Source: Onchocerca lupi
Taxonomy: Eukaryota; Nematoda; Chromadorea; Rhabditida; Onchocercidae
Length of the DNA: 64,000 bases
NCBI GenBank assembly: GCA_028564675.1
Contig: JAOVVO010000220.1
Span: forward strand, 47,603 to 111,602
Direction: 5' to 3'
A program made the translations under genes and the position numbers. The notes beneath the pieces were generated by a model. The model did not search any database. It had not been told where the DNA came from and saw only the letters and a list, made by a program, of their open reading frames with translations. Below are positions 14,366 through 26,280 of the stretch, in pieces; the stretch's first letter is position 1, and every line of letters begins with the position of its first letter.

Positions 14366-14413
14366 GAGGAAGAGAGAGAGAGAGAGAGAAGGAGGGAAGG
14401 AAAGAGAGAGAGA
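14366..14413. repeat. (GA)n-rich microsatellite
   Basis: Two runs of AG dinucleotides separated by a GAAGGAGGGAAGGAAA stretch. Confidence 0.8.
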
Positions 14414-15693
14414 ACAAAAATTCGCTCAAATACCAATCAAAATAAAAAAACGAAAAAAGTAACGGCCATTTTCACTAATTTGAATGAACTTCACGACCAT
14501 TTCCTAGCCATAACTTAATAAATCGGAGTGGAACGCGCAAATATGTGTTTGTGTGTTTGCAAATTCACACACATGTTTGGACATTCTTTGTTCTTCGAAA
14601 ATGATCTTTGAACTCATTTCTACTGAGTAGCACTGATTTTCAGGGTTAGTTATGTAATATAAATGAAGCTGATTTAGAAAAGTAACGATGAATGATACTA
14701 TTAATGATGTCAAATTTCTTGACATTACCTTGATATGATAACTGTTGAATTGAAAATGAATACTCTGAAGGGTAAGGTAAATAGACAGGTTGAATAAGGT
14801 GAGGGCAACATTATGACCGTGAAATTTGTATACTAGAAAATAAAACAATAGCTGAATTGTATGCTTTGGTTTAACCGGATAACTTGCGGATAACAATCGT
14901 GCAGACAATATTTTGAACGGTCATATTTAGTTTTTGAAGATTTGTTTCGTCTAATTTCTACTTCCTTCCATCTTTTTCCAATAATCTCATCTTTCTCATC
15001 TTTTCTTTGATGAAAATGTTTACCACAATTTGAAAAAATATTTTTGAAGACAGATTATAAATTAATTAGTAAGAGATAGCAAGATTAATTAGTTAATTAA
15101 TCAATTAATGCTATTATAATTCTTATCTTTAAGAATGCAGCTAACACTGTCGTGTATTTGTCTTTTAGGAACATCCTTATCATATCGTCTTATCAGCGTC
15201 AATCAATACTTCTAATTATGAAAAGATAATCGTACGTTGCCTCTCTCCTGTCACCTTCATCTTACACGTCATTTTATCGATCTCCCAACGTGTCCTCTCC
15301 CATCTCACACGTCATTTCATTCATCTTCCGTTTTAAGTGTCGAACGAATTTTGGGAATGAAATAGAAGAAACAAATCAGACAAAACAGGATAAAAATCAC
15401 ATCAAATTTCCTGTCATTTTTTATTCTATTCGTTGTTTACGAGTGACGATCTTCTTTTTTCGGAGTGAAATAACAAAACAAAACTGATCAATGATCTGGA
15501 AAAAATCGATAAATCGCGAAACTAGAAAGTGATATGGAATAGAATAGGGAAAAGAATGGAGGAATGGAATAATAAATAATTCCATATAAAGCAGTGCAAA
15601 AAGAAACTCTTCGAACATAATGAATGGAATAATGAATAACGAAAGAAAAAAAGTTTAAATAAAAAATAAAATTCATCTGTCGCTATACGCAAT

Positions 15694-15751
15694 TGTGTGC
15701 GTGTGTGGGTGTGTGCGCGTGTAAGTGTTGCGTGCGTGTGTGGGTGTTGTA
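15694..15751. repeat. GT-rich microsatellite
   Basis: An imperfect (GT)n tract with GTGTGCGTGTGTGGGTGTGT-type interruptions. Apparent His/Thr-rich open frames across it come from the repeat. Confidence 0.8.
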
Positions 15752-16675
15752 CCAATGCTATTGCTATTGGAATCAAAGTTTTAGATTTTCTTTTCCTCTC
15801 GAAAGAGAGGACGGAGAAGAAAAGAAGAAGTGTTTGGAAAAAAAGAAAAAAAGTAGAACACTGGGAATAAATAGTAATGATTGAATTTTAGAAATAAAAA
15901 GGAGAAGAAGGAAGGAGAGAAATAAGGAAAAGAGAGAGAGAAAGGTAAGGAAGGAAGGAATATGACAAATCATTTCTGAAATGATACAAAAGTTTCAGCT
16001 ATACTGCACACTTTTTCATCTTATTTAATCGATTTCTTCAAGGTGTTCGGAAAGAATGGCAAGAAAAGGGAACCGATCCCTGCAATTAATTAATTAATTA
16101 ATTACCGTAAATCTGATAACACCGAATGGATGGACTAAATTGCAGAAGCATAAAAGGTACCGCCTGTCTTTCTATCATTGAAATTGAAGAATTGAATTTA
16201 ACAATCAGAAATAGTTTCGCTAATTGCTTGCTTTACACTTTCCATTCATTCTTATTACATAACCATTTCTTCGTGAAATATGAAAGAGTTCAGAAGAAAT
16301 GATGAAGGTCATAGGTTGAGGGTCAACATTTGAAACCATCTGAAACATAACTGATGAAAGCGATCAATCTCTCTTCATCGACTACTTTCATTATTGGTAA
16401 TGAAAAAAAGAAAGACTTGTTGTTTAATCAAAAAAATTGTCAAAATTCTGGAATGATTTTTGTTCTCTTTTCTTGAAAAGTGCATACCAGGAAAGTTTCC
16501 GTTTCTATGGATTGTTTTTCTGCCAATTTTCAACTTTTAGCTAAAAATTTTGGAATCTTCATATTTTCATAAATTCATTGCCAAAGTAAGCATATAAATT
16601 AAGAATAACTTAATAAAAGGAATAGTTGTAAAATTAAGATGAAAAAAAAATGGAGATAGTTGTAAGAGGCATTTG

Positions 16676-16836
16676 TATATGTTATCATTATCAGCATTAT
16701 CACCATCTCTACTGCCATCATCACCATCATCGTTATCTCTGTTGCTATTATGATCTCATTATCTTCATCACTCCAATTATCATTTATGATTACTACTCTC
16801 ACCATCACTATCTACATTACCATCATCATTATCTGA
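16676..16836. repeat. Degenerate ATC/CAT trinucleotide tract
   Basis: About 160 bp enriched in ATC, CAT and ACC triplets, giving spurious His/Tyr-rich open frames on both strands. Confidence 0.75.
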
Positions 16837-19800
16837 AAATAACAAATCATTCATAAAATGACAATTAAAGAAAAAAAGAGGGAAAATAGTATGATAATGA
16901 TAAAAATAACAATCAACGTAAAAGACGATGGAGAAGATAGTCAGTGAAATATACAAAGAAATAAATTAAAATTTCGAGATGTGAAATTTTGCTATCATTG
17001 TGATAATTCGAACATAATCAAAATTGTCACTGAAAATTGGCATATAGCTAACTATCATCATAAAGTTTTTCAAATTTCATTCAAAAATTTTCAAATTAAT
17101 CCAAATTAATTATATTTCATACCAATCTTGTTTCCAATACAACATGCTTTCAATTCCATGTTATTATGCGAAATCATTCCATTCAACAAATGAAATTTTG
17201 GATTTTTCTTCCTCCACAACGAGCAGAAACAATTATAGAATGGAAAAAAAGGTTTGAAATTAAAGAAAATTTTGAAAATTCATATAATTCTCAAAAAAGG
17301 AAAACGATAAAAAGGATGATTGATTAATGTCAGAGAATTTAGAAATAAAGTATTATTTCTAGACTTGCTGACAGTAATTTCAGCAAAAATCAATGAAGTA
17401 ATTGCAAATTTAAAGATTATTTAAAATATTCATAATTCATGCAGTCTTATCCTGATCAATCAGTTTGATTTCAAAAAAAAAAAAAAAAAAAAAAAAACAA
17501 AAACGAAACGAATTTGGACGATGCAAAAATTAAGCAATTAATCACAAATGTTCCTTAGTAATATAATTTTTTTACACTATGAAAAACGTAGCATAATTTT
17601 GATCTATTCTGAATCGAATCGAAATATTTGATAAATTTAAATTTGTTAACTTGAGCGATCGATAATCTATCATCCATTCCATTATTGAGGTTTCTTTTCA
17701 TCATTAACAATGTAATTGTTAATAATAGCTGCAGAAAGATAATTAAAAAGAGAAAATTCTATTTTTCATTATCATTTTATTACATTAGTATTTTAACCAT
17801 AAATAATAATAATCTTTGGAATATGATTCAAAGTAAAGCAATAAATATAATGACATAATGATAATTGATAAGCATCATTTCAATTATTTTACAAATGTAG
17901 TAAAAGAAATTTTACGAAAATAACCAAATTTTATGAAAATAATTTGCATGATTTTTTTTTTTTTTCTAAATGATTTATGACTTTCTTGGGCAATAATATT
18001 TGATGACAGCAAAACATTTCATTTCTTTAAACAAATAATTAGTATAATTTAAACTATCAAATCGATATGAAAATTATTGATGGAAGGATGAGTGATGAAT
18101 GAATTCAGTGTGATTCGCTGCGTGTTTCCCAATTTCCAAACAGGTTTTTGCAATATAATTATAATCAAATCTCACTGAGATATTTGCAATTTTGCATGCA
18201 AATCGTTTGCACAAAAGGAATAATCATCAAGCAGTTGGCAAGGAAATGCAATATGATGTGTGATAGGGTCATAAAATCACTACAACACGGTATTTTTTAT
18301 CGCATAGTGTTATCATAATGTTATCAGATAATGATCATTGATTGATTGAATGATTGAATCGATCAGATCATTGCATAACTTCTAGAGTGCATTCATTCAT
18401 TCTTTCCAAATAGCATGTTTATAAAAGTTTTTGTGTAAGAAAAAAGTTTCTTGAAAAGGAAAAAATGAAAAACACATTCGTCCAAAATATTTTTCAAGTG
18501 AAATCGGTGCATGCAAAAAACTTTCGCTTTCTTATGATCTTTAATCGTTTGTTAGGCATGCATTTGAGAATTTTGGGATGCTTGCTATTCAAGTGAGCAA
18601 TACTTTTTCGAATTTATATTATTGAAAAAATTTTCCAAATTAATTTAATCATCAAACATCAAGATCAAGCATTGAGATTCGATCAAATATTTGACCCTTT
18701 ATTTCGCCAACATTATGTTTGAACTTTTAAATTTACTTAAATTCATAGCATTTCGTATAAGCCCATTAATATCTTCGCTGACCGATGGAACTGAATGATC
18801 GGTAATTCGCAGTGACCTATTTTATTCCTCCTTTATCATTTCGCTGCAATCCCAGCCTTCTAACTATCATATCTATAATAAATTATTAAATTGTAATTGA
18901 TGAAAGAATTCGATTGACCATTAAATGTAAATAATAATTAAACTGTCCAATACAATTATTGCACAATTTTCCGCATCTTCCAGTTCATTTCAAAATAACA
19001 TCTTTTTTCATCTAATGATATCTGACCGGAATGACGATAATTATTGAGAATCATATCACTTCCCCTAATTTCCCATTTCATTTACAACATCATAATAATT
19101 TTCGAAATCGTTCCTTCCGTACCGAATATTCCGTAGGTCCATATCTTCAAAATCTGAATTTCAGGATTCAAATATTAACATATCCAAGATTTGAATATCT
19201 TGATATTCAGTACATTCATGATTTGAATTAAATAAGTTCGAGATATCAATCCTATTGCTACCATAATTTGCTTATGTTTAACTCATTTATCGAATAAATG
19301 ATTTACTCTGTCTTCAGTAGCACTGTATTTTATACAACTCTCCATGATACTGTATCAGCAAGGATGGCTGCAACGATAGAAATGCGTTTATGTTTTGAGC
19401 GTTCTTGTCGTATCAGTGCAAATTGAAATGAGGTAATAAAAAGAGATGAACGAGAAGAAAAACGAAGTGAAACAGCGAAGTGTAAATGGAATCGTAAAAA
19501 ACGAAATGATTTGTTATGACTGGAAAATTAAGTCATAAAAAGAATTAAAAGAAAAAGTTAGAAGAAATGTTGGCACTCACAAATCATCTCATAAATCACT
19601 TCAACAAGATCGATTGCGTACAATCATTCAATACTTTTTCCTTTCATAACTTCTTTATTCCTTTCACTTTTAATAAATTTTTTACTAATGTTTAGTTGAA
19701 ATTGCCAATTCTAAAGGATATTTATTCAAAAAAATAAACTGAAATTATAATGTATCCAGCGAAATATTCATATAAAGAGAAAGAAGGAAAGAGCAAAAAG

Positions 19801-19980
19801 CACTCCCTTTCCTTTGTCTTTTTTAGTTAAAAATAGAATTTTGCAATACTAATTTGAAACTTATTTGATTAGCAGTAAAAGGATGGAAGAGATGAAAGGA
19901 GAATTAGTGAGAAATACAAAATACATAAATTTTATTGCAATAAATTCAAAAAAATGAAAAAATTTCAAAAATTGCCATAT

Positions 19981-19986
19981 TTTATT
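19981..19986 (-). terminator. AATAAA poly(A) signal
   Basis: TTTATT on the plus strand reads AATAAA on the minus strand, about 92 bases past the stop codon of the five-exon membrane-protein gene. A second AATAAA lies at 19931-19936. Either could direct cleavage. Confidence 0.5.
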
Positions 19987-20077
19987 AAATTTTATAAATA
20001 TATTATATTCACATTTGTGTGGAAATCGTTTTTAAATTATTAGAAGAAGCCATCTCTTGCGGTAAATGCAACGTCAT

Positions 20078-22840
20078 TTAAACGGCAGATGTATGAAATG
20101 AGAGAAAATGATGTTCCGGCACGATATTTTGTTGCAATCCAGTCGTCGTTCCTTTCCAAGTCGGGTAATTCTGAAATAAAAAGAAATTTAAAAAAAAAAA
20201 TTACTTGAAATAAACAAATACATATATTGAAATTTAAAAGCTAATGATGTATAACATATATCACATATATCATTTAGAATATATTTAGATAATAAATCTT
20301 TTTAAATTTTTTTAGAGAAAATTCATATCTAAATCGCTTATTTAAAAAAAAAAAAAATCGATTTATATGAAATTAATCAAGAGAGATTTTAAATTTCTAA
20401 AAAAGAATTGCAATCCCAACAATGCTCAGAAAAGCAATTAAAAATGGCACAGGATTTTTTTTTAAATGCATAAATTTTTGTTGAAAATTAATTAGAAGAA
20501 ATAATGCAATTGATCAACGTTCGTTTCACCTTCCACCTAATAGAAGGTCAATCAATATCTGGTCATATATGGATTAGAAAGGTCAAGAAGTTCTTTAATA
20601 AGTCAGTTAAACTACTGTGCATATTGTGAAGGCAATGCAGTATCAGAACATGTACTAAACAAGTTTCGATTTCAAAGTTTGGGTCAGAAAAATGAAAGAG
20701 CGGAAATTAATAATGACATTCTGGATAAACTGGGATGTGCATAGTTCTTTACCTGACGGGATTGCACATTTCCGTGTATCTCTTGATGTGGGTAATTTCT
20801 GTGTTGTTTCTGGGATTCGAGATAATCCGATTCAACGGCATATATCGGTGGTGGTGGTACGTACGTCGCTTGGGTATGCGTAGATGATTGCAAAATCGGT
20901 GTTTCCAGATTAGAAATGTGGGCACTTCGTGGTTGCCTAGAAAAATAATCTTTGATATCTTGAAATATGAAAATTATTAGATTCTTCGGATAATATCGAA
21001 CAGCATTATGAAGCTTCAGAATGCTAGCCATTCAAACGTTTCCCTGAATCCATCCATTACTTAAGATATTGGTAATTGATTCCGTTGTTAAGTGATCAAA
21101 AATCATTTTGAGAAATAATTCAAAGATTCGACGTAGGAAAACTTGCTAAAGTTGTATGGTCAGACTATCAACCTCGTCCGATTATTTCAATCTAATCTAA
21201 AAAAGCACATAATAAGAAAATAATCACTTTTGCACATTGATTTCATCTGAAATGCTTATACTGAATCATCATAATTAGTTATCATTTGGACTAATGATAT
21301 CTAGCGTAATGTTAAATCTTTTTGACTTTAATGCTATATATTTTATCTCATAAGTAATCTTAAATTTGGAAAATTTAAAACTAATCGAAATTTTAATTTG
21401 AAAGATGAAAACTAACTGATGTGGGAACGGAGGCTTCTCATTTCTCAGTGACGTGTAAGTTCCGCTTGGCGCTCGTAATATACTCGCTGTTCTTGACGTG
21501 GTACTACTACTTACACGTCTTTGCTTTTCATTCCTCCTCATCTGCAATCATAAGGTGTGAGTCACCGGAATCACCGGATTTATCTGATCAAATATATTTC
21601 CGGACAATATTCAGAAAAATCGAAATTATCCGATGAAATATATTTCCGGATTATATTCAGTTAATCGCATTTCTCTAATATTTTTTGCGAATGATTGTTG
21701 AATAAATAGAGCGCATTTCTGGATGATAATGTGATCATTTATTAATAAAAATTTTGAATGAATCCAATAAGGGAATTCTGATATCATCGAAATATTTTGT
21801 ATCGTCCATTTGCTCATTCGATTATAAATGGTTAAAAAGTAAGATGTAATTCAATACAAAACAATTCACTATTAAAGATAATTTATCAAGTTTATATTTA
21901 ATTTCAAACTTAAATTTAAACTTTTCAGTGCAAAATATTTGATCCAAAAGAAAAATAAAGGAAGGAAATATAGGGAAGAAAAAAAAAATCAAAACTACGG
22001 AAATAATTTTTGATTTATCGACAACAGTAAACAAAAAGCGACAAGCAACAAATATTAATGTTTGTTGCTTTCTTATGAACGAAAAAAATCGCTTGTGCTA
22101 ACTAACTCTTTTAACGAATCCAAAATAAATGATCGCTGCACATATTCCGAAAAACAGAATACCGGCAATTACTATCGCAAATATTATGCCTACCTGAAAA
22201 AAGATTGGAATAAAATGAATGAAAAATATTGATATTGTTTTTTGAAAATTATGCTTCCTCGAAATATTTCGGAAATAATCTTCTCAAAATTGTAAACAAA
22301 CAATAAATGACAAACAGCAATTAAAATCATAAAAGAAAAAGAATGACTGAAATTTCTGCAATTACATTTTATGTAGTAAATAAATATTGCATCTTTGTTA
22401 AAATTTTTATATATGACTTGATAATATAATTTATGGTGAGAAATGCGAAAAAAAAAAAAAAGAATTTTTGTGAAATTTTTGGAGTAAAATTTACTATTAT
22501 AATAGGCTAATTTCTAAACAACATATGATATTGGTTTTTAAACGAAAGTTTAAGATTATGCGATTGTTGTTTATTTACTGATGTTATTTAATTGATCGCT
22601 AATTTTAAATTTTAATGATCGATTCGGATTCGGTAAAAGGAGATTGTAAAAGAAAGCGATAATCCAAACCATATATTATAAAACGGATCCGGATTTTGCA
22701 TGAAAATATTCCGAATTTTATGAAAACAATGGAAGAAAACAAATAATAATAGAATTAAAACAAACTTGATAGGCATAGTAGCCACTGGAATAACTCGTAG
22801 TATAGCCATCTCCATAATAGTAATCATTCTTATAAGCCAT
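20078..22840 (-). CDS. Single-pass Tyr-rich/PPxY membrane protein
   Basis: Minus-strand gene built by hand. Exons are 22840-22766, 22193-22107, 21541-21417, 20936-20753 and 20170-20078. All introns are GT-AG and phases close exactly, giving 187 residues and a TAA stop. An in-frame TGA directly precedes the ATG. Residues 1-25 have no signal peptide and nine tyrosines, some beside Asp (NDYYYGDGY), so sulfation is conceivable. Residues 26-52 form one strongly hydrophobic helix with GxxxG-like spacing. KRMRRNEKQRR follows, predicting N-terminus out and C-terminus in. The 133-residue tail has RRVS and RTAS, which look like basophilic kinase sites, then PPFP and PPPPIY. PPIY (125-128) is a PPxY motif of the kind bound by WW domains of Nedd4-type E3 ligases. 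I do not recognise the family. The layout recalls small type III adaptor-like proteins such as CYYR1 or WBP1-like proteins, but that is analogy only. Expression and the exact 5' end are unproven. Confidence 0.72.
22098..22106 (-). promoter_or_regulatory. Donor with in-frame stop at intron 2
   Basis: The exon 2 donor reads GTTAGTTAG on the minus strand. If the intron is kept, translation adds Val-Ser and stops, giving a 56-residue protein of tyrosine-rich head plus helix without the tail. If it is spliced, the basic and PPxY tail is added. Confidence 0.45.
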
Positions 22841-24045
22841 TCAGCGAATAATGTTCAATCAATATCGATTTGATAATAAAACACAAATTAATTGATTAAT
22901 TACACAACAATGGATTTAATAAAACGAAATAGTTCATTTATATTAGTTTACTGGAATGAATCATCAGAAAGAAAGGAAATCGTTGAAAAGGAAAGAAAAG
23001 AGTGAAACAAAAGTTTAAATATTTGACATCAAATAGTAGCAGTGATTGGGGATGATAACGGTTATCAACAAAATGAGTAATTGATTTGTTGGATGATGCA
23101 TATACCTACGGTGGTATTAAGAGGGAAGGGTTGAAAGTGAAGGAGGGAGGGGAAAAGTAAACAAAAGTAGGCTTAAATAAACAATGTAGGAGGGATTGGA
23201 GTAGAATATTGTCGTCTTCTGAATGTTTGTGAAATAAGAAACAAAAGAGTTTGGAAAAAAATGATTATGAATGAAAGTAATATGGAATATCAAGAGAGAG
23301 AGATGGAGAAAGAGAGAGCGAAGAAAAGATTTAAAGTATACGATTGTAAAAAAGGGAATAAATATATTGTACAATAATGAAGAAGAAGGAAAAGAAGAAA
23401 GAGATAGAAGAGAGAAAAAAATTTAAAAAAAAACTGAAAAATTTTTTTTCATTTGATAACATAGAAAAAAGAAATGGTTTGTTTGTTATACGATGAAAGG
23501 AACGACTGAAGAGGCCAAATATGATCGTTTGATACATCAGTCGATGAATAGCTCATTTGCATTACGAAATACATTGCATTTCGATGCATGCATGCATGCA
23601 TGCATGCATCTGCAATCATCGTAAGCTTTGATGTACCCATTTGGATAGCAAATCAATCAATGCTGCTATTTTAATGAATGCATTCATTTAAATAGCAAAT
23701 TAACTTCTTGTCAATATTGCTATCTGAATAAATGATATTTTTAAATGACCAAATTAATATTACCATATTTATTGTGCTTATCAACAAATTATCACTAAAT
23801 TGTTCAAAGATAATCAAAAACATTATCAAAAATAACAGATATAACGTCACAATACTGTAACTTTAAAACGTGTTCGATCATTTTTCTTTTTGTTTGCAAA
23901 CTTCGTTAACATGCGTTGCATTGGAGTCGTGTGATCTATTCATGGAAGAATTTGAAATTTCAATTGACTGATAAGATCGATGGACACGATAGAATATTTT
24001 GCGATTCTAAAGTCAAATCTATGCTCCAAATTGTCGTTAAATTGA
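22841..24045. other. Intergenic spacer
   Basis: AT-rich spacer between the divergently transcribed minus-strand membrane-protein gene and the plus-strand micropeptide ORF. It should hold the promoters of both. It contains a purine-rich stretch (about 23120-23430) and an (ATGC)n run, with no clear promoter motif. Confidence 0.45.
23584..23609. repeat. (ATGC)n microsatellite
   Basis: A self-complementary run of ATGC tetranucleotides, about 26 bases, able to form a hairpin or cruciform. Confidence 0.9.
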
Positions 24046-24050
24046 TTTAG
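24046..24050 (+). promoter_or_regulatory. Splice or trans-splice acceptor at ATG
   Basis: TTTAG lies immediately before the ATG at 24051. In a nematode this is a plausible spliced-leader acceptor, giving a mature mRNA that starts with the leader directly joined to the start codon. It could also be an ordinary intron end. Confidence 0.4.
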
Positions 24051-24233
24051 ATGACAGCTGCTGCAGCAATAAAAAGAAGCCGACGCAAGCTTCCTCTAAC
24101 AAACAGGAATAGCTTTCATAAATCAAGAATGAAACAGGATTGGAATCTACTGGAGATAACTTTTAACCAGCTAACCCTATTTATTCTCTTCTTTGTTATC
24201 TATGTCCTGATAATCAAGATTGGTCGTTTATAG
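24051..24233 (+). CDS. Putative 60-aa tail-anchored micropeptide
   Basis: Single-exon ATG-to-TAG frame of 60 codons. It begins MTAAAAIKRSRRKLPLTNRN, so residues 7-31 are strongly basic. The amphipathic stretch MKQDWNLLEITFNQ follows, then one hydrophobic helix, LTLFILFFVIYVLIIKI (about 41-57), ending in GRL. Codon use is more varied than in neighbouring chance frames, and an acceptor abuts the ATG. A basic cytosolic head plus a C-terminal membrane helix is the shape of SERCA-regulating micropeptides such as phospholamban, sarcolipin and sarcolamban. I see shape similarity only, not homology. It could also be chance, or the last exon of a longer gene if TTTAG is a cis-splice site. Confidence 0.45.
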   Translation: MTAAAAIKRSRRKLPLTNRNSFHKSRMKQDWNLLEITFNQLTLFILFFVIYVLIIKIGRL

Positions 24234-25998
24234 TACTGATGGAATCAAATGGATCAATTTAAAAATTTTTGATTATGTTAATTTCTTTATAATAGCTTAT
24301 CCAAAATTTTGGCTAGTTTAGCATCAATGCTACTTTTTTTGTCAATTCAAATTAACTTTAAAAATTCGATAAATAAGTAACTGATTTTTCAGATTTCGGA
24401 AAATCACTATAACTGATCTTTTACTATTTACACTATCGATTGCCTAAAACAGGTTAGCCGATAAATATTCTAAAGAAATTATTTCAGGAAGTCTATAGTA
24501 AAATTATATCCAACATTTGTATGTATATGATAATCAAGCGACAGAAATATTGAAATCATCAGTGGATCGATTGTTATATAATTCTGATAAGTAATTCAAG
24601 AATATTTTTTGCTATTCGATATTCAATAATTTCATTTAATTCTTCCAATATAAATATTTTTTCGATTTAATTCTCGCTATGTGAGCATAATTCAGTTATT
24701 GATATACAGTTAATATTGATATAAAAATAAACTTTTCAATTATTTTCCTCAAATTTCAATTTAATTATTTCACTTATTCATCGATTCATTGAAATTTCGC
24801 GCTGTTTCCATTTAAATTTCTATCAATTTTTTTTTTTTTCTAAATTTTGCTGCAATCATTTCACATATTTGTTGCTCTTTGAATATTCTATGTTATTTTA
24901 ATTTTTGTATTGTGCAGTAAGAACTATTATATTCATTTATTTGTACCAATGAATAATATATTTGAAAAGGTTATTTTAGAAACAAACAGTGGAAATGATT
25001 TGAAGAGGAAAACATGTGAGTGTAGAATGTAGAAGTTGTTGAGTAATTGACATATTGAATAGTAGAAAAGTAGAATAGCAAAATCAAAATGACAAGTTTG
25101 ATTAGCAAATAAGCTATGCAGCTTTTCGTCGATATTATTCGTGATTTAAATAAATTTGTTAAATTATTTTAATTTTTAGATTTAAACTTCTAATATTTCA
25201 GCGATTTCATTAAATAAGCTTTGCTTTTCTCTTTCTTTCTTTTTTTGCTGAAACACGCCAATTTATCGTGAAAATTTAAATGAATGGCTTATTATGTAAA
25301 ATGAAATATTATAAACCGAATGTGAAAATTCTTTGCAAGATATTTAATTTCTTTAAACGAAATTATTTGTGCGATTGAAAATAAGTGATGAAGAAAAAAC
25401 AATCGATAGAAATTTGAAATTATTATATTTGTTGTTTATGCACAAATTTTATAATATTTAGAGCTAATATTTACAAAGAATCAATAAGTTATGAGCAATT
25501 TTAATGCATGTTAAGAGTGAGTAAGTAATAAGTGATTAATGATGTTTGCAAATCTGATCAAATCTTCCAATAAATTTCACCAACATTGATAATAGGTAGT
25601 TGTAATGATTCATTTTCATTATGATTCTAATAGGATCGATTACTGCAATTTTATTTCATATATTTTATAATTGAAATGAAGCAAATTAATATTTTCTAAT
25701 TCAATGTTATTCTTTCCATTAATTATAATATTTTGTTTGGGGATTTTTTCCATCGCAAAAATAATTCTTGCATGCATGCATGCCAAGAATCATGTTGCAT
25801 GCGTACAATCGAAATACTTTTCCTTACCTAAGTATTAAATTATAAAATCGAAGAATATTTCAGCATATACAAAAAAAAGTTTTCAAAATTCAAATTTCGT
25901 ACTTTTTCTTAAAAAAATTCAAACTTTATTTATTTACATTTTTCAATGATAAATTAACAATGATATTTGTGATTATTTTTATTTCGTTTTCATTTCAA
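24234..25998. other. AT-rich spacer
   Basis: No exon or RNA gene recognised. It contains scattered T runs and a palindromic CTTGCATGCATGCATGCCAAG-like site near 25768. It ends where the Helitron-end cluster begins. Confidence 0.5.
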
Positions 25999-26082
25999 AC
26001 TAGCTGGATCGGCCACGCTCCGAGTACCGATCCAGCTAGTCTATGGGGGCCGGCCACGCTTCGCGTGTCCGGCTCTAACTAA
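25999..26082 (+). mobile_element. Two tandem Helitron 3' ends
   Basis: The first end has a perfect 14-bp stem, ACTAGCTGGATCGG at 25999-26012 and CCGATCCAGCTAGT at 26027-26040, with the loop CCACGCTCCGAGTA. It reads CTAG followed by T. The second has a 10-bp stem with one mismatch, GCCGGCCACG at 26049-26058 and CGTGTCCGGC at 26064-26073. It ends CTAA at 26079-26082, followed by T. Subterminal hairpins before CTRR and a T match the canonical Helitron 3' terminus. The block directly abuts the 5' TC end of the next Helitron. CCACGC and CGAGTA recur in the 3' end at 36735-36763, so the ends are related. Confidence 0.7.
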
Positions 26083-26255
26083 TCTATATAAATAGAAATG
26101 TCAACGTTCGTTTGTTCAAATATCTTAAACCTCCGAAAGTTCTTAAACACACGTCTTACTTATATTAATTCGAAATCTTAGACATTGGAAAGTCCTTACC
26201 TATTAGTTTGAAATTTTAATATTGCATTCGGATACGCCGTGTTTTTATACAACAC

Positions 26256-26280
26256 GTTGTTGTAGCTCAGCCGGTTAAGT
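26256..26280 (+). other. tRNA A-box-like sequence
   Basis: TAGCTCAGCCGGTTAAG matches the D-arm/A-box pattern of a tRNA gene. No B-box, anticodon arm or acceptor pairing follows at tRNA distances, so this is not a tRNA gene. At most it is a fragment captured in the Helitron leader. Confidence 0.25.

Larger units (their letters stand above)
1..20077. other. Gene-poor AT-rich region
   Basis: No spliced gene could be assembled in these 20 kb. The sequence is dominated by A/T runs, GA- or CT-rich tracts and short random open frames. Items that stand out are listed separately: the foldback near 4.0 kb, the minisatellite near 9.4 kb, the duplication near 10.1 and 10.6 kb, simple repeats, and a possible exon at 8881-8985. 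Somewhat GC-richer patches at about 1140-1240, 7030-7440 and 15240-15360 have no convincing exon structure. It could be intergenic or a very long intron of a gene outside the window. Confidence 0.5.

Noticed and set aside
14504..14908. 134-codon minus-strand frame
   Set aside because: Leu/Ser/Tyr-rich composition, no domain, no splice or trans-splice context, and no composition shift.
16599..16856. His/Tyr-rich and Met/Ile-rich frames on both strands
   Set aside because: Both come from the ATC/CAT trinucleotide tract.
22612..22827. 71-codon hydrophobic minus-strand frame
   Set aside because: Shadow of exon 1 of the five-exon membrane-protein gene in another frame, continuing into its intron.
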